DNA from: Saccoglossus kowalevskii | Taxonomy: Eukaryota; Hemichordata; Enteropneusta; Harrimaniidae | NCBI RefSeq assembly: GCF_000003605.2 | Contig: NW_003132350.1 | Coordinates: 207,001 to 231,853, forward strand | Reading direction: 5' to 3' | Length of the DNA: 24,853 nucleotides | In this document: piece by piece, positions 20,487 through 24,853 of the stretch | How the letters are laid out: every line of letters begins with the position of its first letter | How positions within the stretch are numbered: position 1 is the first letter of the stretch | Notes under the pieces: generated by a model | What the model saw: the letters and a program-made list of their open reading frames with translations, nothing else | The model's database searches: none | What the model was told of the DNA's origin: nothing | Made by a program: the position numbers and the translations under genes

Positions 20487-22899
20487 CTGAGAATACAAAT
20501 ATTGAATAGTATCTATTAATGTTCCGCATAATATTAAGCACAACAAGTTCCCCACATACAACTCAACAGCACAGAAGACATACCGGGATGACATTCCTAA
20601 GAAGAAGAAAAATATACGTATGTATAAATGAAATACAACTTACAATTGTATACAGTCTTGTTCTCCATCCCAACTGTTTGGTTGAAAAATCGCGAAGTTA
20701 CTGTATATAATTGTCGAATCATCTCTGGCGTAAGTGAATATATCTTCATGGTTTAAATCGGTAATGCCAATCCAATATGTTTCTAGCGATAGATGGTAAT
20801 TAAGTAAGGCAAATAAAATGACAGAAATATACATTTTATACAAAATCTGTTAATTAATTTATTTATAATCATTTATATTCATTTATAAGTTTAAATTGAT
20901 TTACCTGACGCACACAAACTCTCCATTTTGACATTTTCCGCCGGAGTGTGGGGTTCCGCCAGAAAGCCACCCATCTTTTCACATTCTTGTTTTGCCTCAA
21001 GCCATGTAAATTCACCATATACAATTTCATATGATGGAACTAATTAAAAATGTATATTTATTAATTAAAAGGAGATTAAAGAACATTTACTACTTTTATA
21101 TGTTGTCACATTGGTCTTGCAATGGCATAACATACATTAAATAAGATATAATGAAATATATTAAATATTACGTATTTTCATGTTTGTTGTTTTGTCAACA
21201 TTTCATAAACACCAATACTTATTTCTGTACAGTTCTTGAAAATGTATCAAATGTATACGTATAATAGGTCGGTCTAAATAACCCCTATTCAATTATACAC
21301 AAATCAATTGAATTGTCTCGTGGATTACAATCCAAAATGTATGTACTTGAATTAAATCATCAAACATATCGTGCATATTTCTCATAAATCACGCAAATAA
21401 TATAATGGTTGATTTAATAACTATTAACACAAATATTATATATATTTGTACTTACGTGACTTCTCATTCTGTAAAAAAAAACACAAAAAAATAGGTCAGA
21501 TAAATTTCCGTAGAGAGAATTTCTTTGTATGTTAGTATTGTAACTTATGACGAAAATATACATACCCTATTACAAAATTATAATTTTATCGGAGTCGAAC
21601 CTTTGCTAATCACACTAACTAACGCTTGTGCGTTTATATGGTTGGGCGGAAGGAAAGCCGCGTTCGTTCTATTCCGTTTTGAGCCGAACGAATCAGCTTC
21701 TCCAAATGCTTGGGACAGAGGCGAGAGGTTGGAGACCAGATCTCGCCCCTCAATATAAAATTACGTGCCACCTCCTCTGTGGGATCAAGTTCGGAGACAA
21801 CACCTCCTAGGTAATGATGTCATCCGATGACCTTAGAAATTCTTGTAATATTTTGGCAAGACAAAGACGAACAACACTTATGTTCGCGATGGGGGTACTG
21901 AATTCGATCATTTACGGTTTCTGCACATTTATCGATATCGACTCATGAGATACTACGGTTTGAACTCTGAATCGAGATATGCCAATACCACGCCTGGCAT
22001 TTGATGGATTGGACAGAAATATGTGGTGTATGGCAACAGTGGTGGATCCAGCAAAATGTATTGGGGGCAGGCTTCGCTTAACATTACGGAGCTAGACTTG
22101 CAAGTCTAATACGGAGCGAAAATCGCAGAGAAGCTATGCGTACTCCAGATGATATGAATCGTCATGCGTTTGGGGGGCCATGCCCCCCCTGGATCCGCCA
22201 CTGTATGGCAACAACAATTGCCGTGGTACATATACAATCTGCCTGGAAAAATCGTTCGGCAATCTAATGACATGCTGGTAGCTATTGACATCCATCTTGA
22301 CGACAGAATGGAACATACACAACAGCTGAAATTACTCTCTAGAGAACGCCGGAGCTCAGGTCCAAGTTACTAGTATTACTAATAGCCAATTTCCAGTCTT
22401 TATAGCATCTCATGTATTTATTTTAATCGTACAATTTGCAGAGTTGACGATAAACAACAAAACCCACATGTTCACTAGATGCTAATACATATTCATGTGA
22501 ATAGATTAGGATTCAGTTACAAAAGCCAATAACATTAGAACTCCAATACATCATTGCAAACAACTTCGTCTATGCACGATGAACATGTACATGGTATTGG
22601 AGCGCCAGGCTTAGGCTGCTTCAGAGAAAGCCGACTTTGACACAAGTGACTAAAGTTGATCAAAATTCTCCTTTTGTTATACATGGCAATGTTTCGGAAC
22701 TATTTCAACTAGAACCACAGTTAGCACAAAAAGCACATATCACCTTGTAGTACATTTTGCATGACAGTTAGTAACGTAAAATGGAAAGATATGTGAGGAA
22801 CCTACTAAAAATACATTACTAGTAAGTAAGTAAACTTACCCATTGTGACGCTGTTAGTGTAAAACTGATAGCCGCAAGGATGACTAGTAAATGTAACAT
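20346..22899 (-). CDS. Gene B: secreted C-type lectin-like domain protein
   Basis: Predicted exons on the minus strand: 22899..22840, 21468..21456, 21039..20905, 20782..20644, then 20596..20584 and 20486..20346. The sum is 501 nt, 166 residues plus TAA. The first four exons join with phases 0, 1, 1 and have clean GT/AG sites. The order is signal peptide (1 to ~18), short linker, then one C-type lectin-like domain. Landmarks: FTWLEAKQEC (C44), GGFLAEPHTPAEN, YWIGITDL (72-79), a QPN tripeptide (103-105) where sugar-binding CTLDs have EPN or QPD, and EQDCIQL (C113). Sugar recognition is possible but unproven. The last part reads KIYCQFYMRIIWK, resembling a CTLD end, but Trp159 stands where the final Cys is expected. 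The last one or two exons are therefore tentative: a wrong acceptor, a decayed end, or a real variant. Confidence 0.75.
20584..20596 (-). CDS. Gene B candidate 13-nt microexon (exon 5)
   Basis: Acceptor TTCTTCTTCTTAG and donor GTATGT flank GAATGTCATCCCG. It completes the phase 2 codon from exon 4 as Leu, adds NVIP and leaves in phase 0, which fits the next open frame. Skipping it and using a phase 2 acceptor inside exon 6 is also possible. Confidence 0.4.
20644..20782 (-). CDS. Gene B exon 4: C-type lectin domain, WIG and QPN segment
   Basis: Acceptor CTATCGCTAG, donor CAATT|GTAAGTTG; enters in phase 1, leaves in phase 2. Codes YWIGITDLNHED (the WIGL-type core) and FQPNSWDGEQDCIQ. QPN is where the sugar-specificity tripeptide (EPN or QPD) lies, and DC is the conserved third Cys region. 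A usual W-S-D-G segment before QPN is weak here (YARDD). Confidence 0.85.
20905..21039 (-). CDS. Gene B exon 3: C-type lectin domain, N-terminal part
   Basis: A 135-nt exon, acceptor TTTTTAATTAG, donor CAG|GTAAAT, phase 1 in and out. It codes PSYEIVYGEFTWLEAKQECE and then KMGGFLAEPHTPAEN and SLCAS. Matches the canonical opening of a C-type lectin-like domain: the aromatic strand, W..A...C with the first conserved Cys, then GG.La....EN. Confidence 0.88.
21061..21455 (-). other. Gene B intron 2
   Basis: AT-rich spacer between the 13-nt exon and the first C-type lectin exon (the intron proper runs 21455 down to 21040). No coding potential or repeat recognised. Confidence 0.6.
21456..21468 (-). 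CDS. Gene B exon 2: 13-nt microexon
   Basis: On the minus strand a run of T then ACAG precedes AATGAGAAGTCAC, followed by donor GTAAGTAC. It codes N-E-K-S plus one base; with TT from exon 3 it completes a Leu codon. It converts the phase 0 end of exon 1 to the phase 1 entry of exon 3, the same job as gene A exon 2. Very short, so support is splice-site strength plus phase. Confidence 0.7.
21469..22839 (-). other. Gene B intron 1
   Basis: Holds the hAT-type MITE, a GAGGCGAGA...TCTCGCC hairpin near 21718-21750, and, next to exon 1, ~200 bp homologous to the start of gene A intron 1. The plus-strand frame 21525..21758 has no recognised domain. Confidence 0.6.
22037..22203. mobile_element. Non-autonomous hAT-type MITE (167 bp) in gene B intron 1
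   Basis: Terminal inverted repeats CAGTGGTGGATCCAG (22037-22051) and CTGGATCCGCCACTG (22189-22203) differ at one of 15 positions. They are flanked by a perfect 8-bp target duplication TATGGCAA (22029-22036 and 22204-22211). The CAGTGG terminus and 8-bp duplication are hAT hallmarks. The interior is too short for a transposase and includes a GGGGGGCCATGCCCCCC palindrome. The ORFs across it on both strands are not genes. Confidence 0.88.
22840..22899 (-). CDS. Gene B exon 1: signal peptide
   Basis: Sixty coding bases beginning MLHLLVILAA and ending TLTASQW, then donor GTAAGT in phase 0. Same length, phase and layout as gene A exon 1: 52 of 60 bases and 15 of 20 residues identical. An in-frame ATG 30 nt upstream (22929) would add MKSITPKTAT. 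I chose 22899 because that ATG is shared by both copies and has A at -3, while the upstream ATG has T at -3. Confidence 0.85.
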
Positions 22900-22970
22900 C
22901 GTTGCCGTCTTCGGTGTAATACTCTTCATGTAGAGCCTTGAGTGAAGTGATCGTTCTACTGATATATATG
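22900..22970 (-). promoter_or_regulatory. Gene B core promoter and 5' UTR (conserved in both arms)
   Basis: On the minus strand, CATATATATCAGTAGAACG is followed by the same CGATCACTTCACTCAAGGCT block as gene A, then a leader containing the in-frame ATG at 22929. The TATA-like run lies about 65-70 nt before the chosen ATG. Inference from position and conservation. Confidence 0.45.
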
Positions 22971-23072
22971 ATTAGCTCGTTTGATTGTAAAAGCTGTTTT
23001 AGCTGGCATGTTTTCCCCTCCAATTTCTCTATTTGAAAGCGTTTCGATTGGTCCAGGTGAAATCAACCCACA

Positions 23073-23115
23073 AACATAAATTCATCCACGCATGCTCAGT
23101 TTCATTCTTCACGTG
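23073..23115 (-). promoter_or_regulatory. Conserved upstream block with CACGTG E-box (gene B)
   Basis: Mirror of the gene A block: on the minus strand CACGTGAAGAATG, then GAGCATGCGTGGAT and the AATTTATGTTTGTGGG run. Conserved in order and spacing. Confidence 0.4.
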
Positions 23116-24229
23116 ACGAATGTTAACGACACAGTTTCTGGCATTCAGCAAAAACTAGTATGAATACGTTCACTACAAAGTAAACCACCTATCACGCTAA
23201 TAAATGAAACACATCAGTTTTAATATTTGTGCTGAGGGGCCTGCTAATAATATGTATATGCCATAATGCGAACAGATTTCGTTTTCATCATGTATTCATA
23301 ATGAGAGTCGAGATGATTTCTAAATTGTAATTATCATATCGTGTTATTCAACTATGTGCATTGCTTGTTTTAATGTGACTCGTTCGCGGCCTGGTACGCA
23401 CTTTTGTGTAATCAGTATCGAGAATTACAGTACTCACTGAATAGTTGCATCGAGACTTTCAGAGAACCAGCAAATTTACTCTCCGTTCTTGTAGAACTAT
23501 TTTTAATATTTATTTCCGGCGACTAAGTATATTAAATTACCTTGCTGCGCGGGTCTTACAAAATGTAATGAAAAACAAAAATTACAGAAAAGTACCAACC
23601 TGTTCAATTTACTAATATTATAATATTTGTTGATGTATTATTAAGCTGGTGATAATAGAAAGTCACATCATTTACGTGACGACTGCAGAACCAAGTTGAC
23701 TAGTGTATATAATTATCATATTGAAATGGTGTCGCCCCAGTCACTTTCAAATGTTCTTCATGTTCTTTCCCAATTCGCGGGTTAAGTGTATGATGCTCTC
23801 GCTTATTGAGGAAAGCATGATGAAAGCCGCTGGTGAAACATTGGCAGTTAATTTACTAATTTGCTTTAATGTTGTGTATCCAAGTTTTTAAATTTGTAGC
23901 CTGAAATAAATGTGATTTTATAGGCGAAAATATTATCACTAACATCTTGTTTAGATACTCTCGGTCGAGAATATCGACCAAATCACTGCCGTTCTTCAAG
24001 GATTTATCTCTCTGTACCACACACGTGCTTTACATGCACTGAACACAGTATATACAAACTCAACCAACATAGTATAGTGCAGTTGATGGCAGTCTGGTTT
24101 AAGCAGCCATGTGACTATTTTTAATTCAAGTGTATTCGGGTACATATAGAGAACAATTTCTTAAAAGTACCATGGGTTGTCAACTTGTACGGCAATTTGT
24201 GGCAACACTGAAATAGACTTGCTTCAAGT

Positions 24230-24690
24230 CTTCATACCCACAATTCTGAGGCTCAGACACTAATTATTCCTTAGCTGCATGGATGTATTCAGTAAGGTGA
24301 AAGCACAATTACAATGACGTCATTGCTCCACTGTATTATAATAAGACTGCATAGGATAAATGTGTATGACGTAACATCTTCAAACCTCAGATTCGATTCA
24401 CCTAGCTACATAGATGTGTAATCAGAGACAGAGGCAGGGTGTTCATTTAGAAGGGGTGCACATTTACAATGACGTCATTGCCGCATTGCATTGTGGTAGA
24501 TACGTACCTGCCATAGGATTTCCCCACTCCAAGGCTCGGGCCTTCCGCTACCTGCATAAGTGTGTAACCAGCGGGAGATTACGATGTTCAGCTTAGAGGG
24601 TTATACATTTAAATTGACGTCATTTCCGCATGTCATTGTGGTATGTATATGTATTGCCACCTCCCTGATATATGTGTGTAATACTGCAAT
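24230..24690 (+). repeat. Three diverged ~150-bp tandem units, each with a TGACGTCA octamer
   Basis: Units align on the core ACATTTACAATGACGTCATTGCCGC...CATTGTGGTA.ATA and on GATGTGTAATCAG-like ends. The octamers lie at 24315-24322, 24470-24477 and 24615-24622 (spacing 155 and 145). In the first two the palindrome extends to the 14-mer CAATGACGTCATTG. A fourth copy, inverted, lies at 1.78-1.99 kb. Either part of the inverted duplication that later expanded or a small interspersed element. Confidence 0.65.
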
Positions 24691-24853
24691 AGATTAATTT
24701 TAAATCTATAAACCCGAAATTCTATTCAATGATGTCAAATGATCTTTTTTACCAGAAACCATGCTTTAAACCAATATGTGTACAACACTAAAATAGACGT
24801 AATTCCAAATAATACAACCTAAAGCTTAATATTACCATTCATAACAAATATTA

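Larger units (their letters stand above)
22625..24690 (-). repeat. Right arm of the inverted duplication (upstream region, exon 1, start of intron 1 of gene B)
   Basis: Counterpart of 1.78-4.04 kb in opposite orientation, with the arms about 18.6 kb apart at their inner ends. Homology runs from intron 1 of gene B through exon 1 and ~1.2 kb of clear upstream similarity, then patchily to the 24.2-24.7 kb tandem units. Inside the arms, past the intron 1 block, the sequences stop matching, which marks where the two genes differ. Confidence 0.8.

Noticed and set aside
21591-21600. GTTCGACTCC on the minus strand, a perfect tRNA B-box, suggesting a tRNA or tRNA-derived SINE
   Set aside because: No convincing A-box at the right distance, no cloverleaf, and no poly-A or simple-repeat tail with target duplication could be found.
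22805-23023. Minus-strand 72-codon frame starting MEGKTCQLK and overlapping gene B exon 1
   Set aside because: It is in a different frame from the conserved signal peptide. The gene A counterpart does not keep this frame open from an equivalent ATG, and the shared ATG and donor phases support the other frame.

Overview
The window looks like AT-rich nuclear DNA from an animal, probably a marine invertebrate. A mollusc, cephalochordate or hemichordate would fit, but I cannot resolve the lineage. The evidence is short exons with GT/AG junctions and matching phases, metazoan extracellular domains (LamG-like, VWD, C-type lectin), long introns, microsatellites and a non-autonomous hAT-type transposon copy. 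There is no bacterial gene organisation, rRNA, convincing tRNA or CRISPR array.

Two convergent genes for secreted proteins are the core. Gene A (+, 3778..11209, six coding exons, 414 residues) encodes a signal peptide, a LamG/concanavalin-like domain and one von Willebrand factor type D (VWD) domain. All five of its splice junctions keep phase. Gene B (-, 22899..20346) encodes a closely related signal peptide, a 13-nt microexon and a C-type lectin-like domain. Its first four exons are well supported; its 3' end is uncertain.

The first exons of the two genes are copies of each other, with 52 of 60 bases identical. The copies lie in a diverged inverted duplication: about 1.78-4.04 kb (left arm) and 22.6-24.7 kb (right arm, opposite strand). 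It covers the upstream DNA, presumed promoter, signal-peptide exon and first ~200 bp of intron 1. Past that point the genes are unrelated. One presumed promoter plus secretion-signal cassette therefore appears to serve two different extracellular modules, joined in each gene by a tiny exon that changes phase 0 to phase 1.

Region by region: 1-1.78 kb, nothing convincing. 1.78-4.04 kb, left arm with the gene A start. 4.04-8.78 kb, long intron 1 of gene A. 8.78-11.2 kb, the rest of gene A. 11.2-16 kb, mostly non-coding, with a CCAT-type simple repeat and weak ORFs. 16.0-16.8 kb, a 306-bp tandem repeat with hairpins. 16.97-17.8 kb, a directly repeated CRE-plus-TATA unit, 601 bp apart. 18-20.3 kb, non-coding with a (TCTAT)n tract and an AT hairpin. 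20.3-22.9 kb, gene B with a 167-bp hAT-type MITE in intron 1. 22.6-24.7 kb, right arm, ending in three ~150-bp units that each carry TGACGTCA. That octamer occurs six times in the window.
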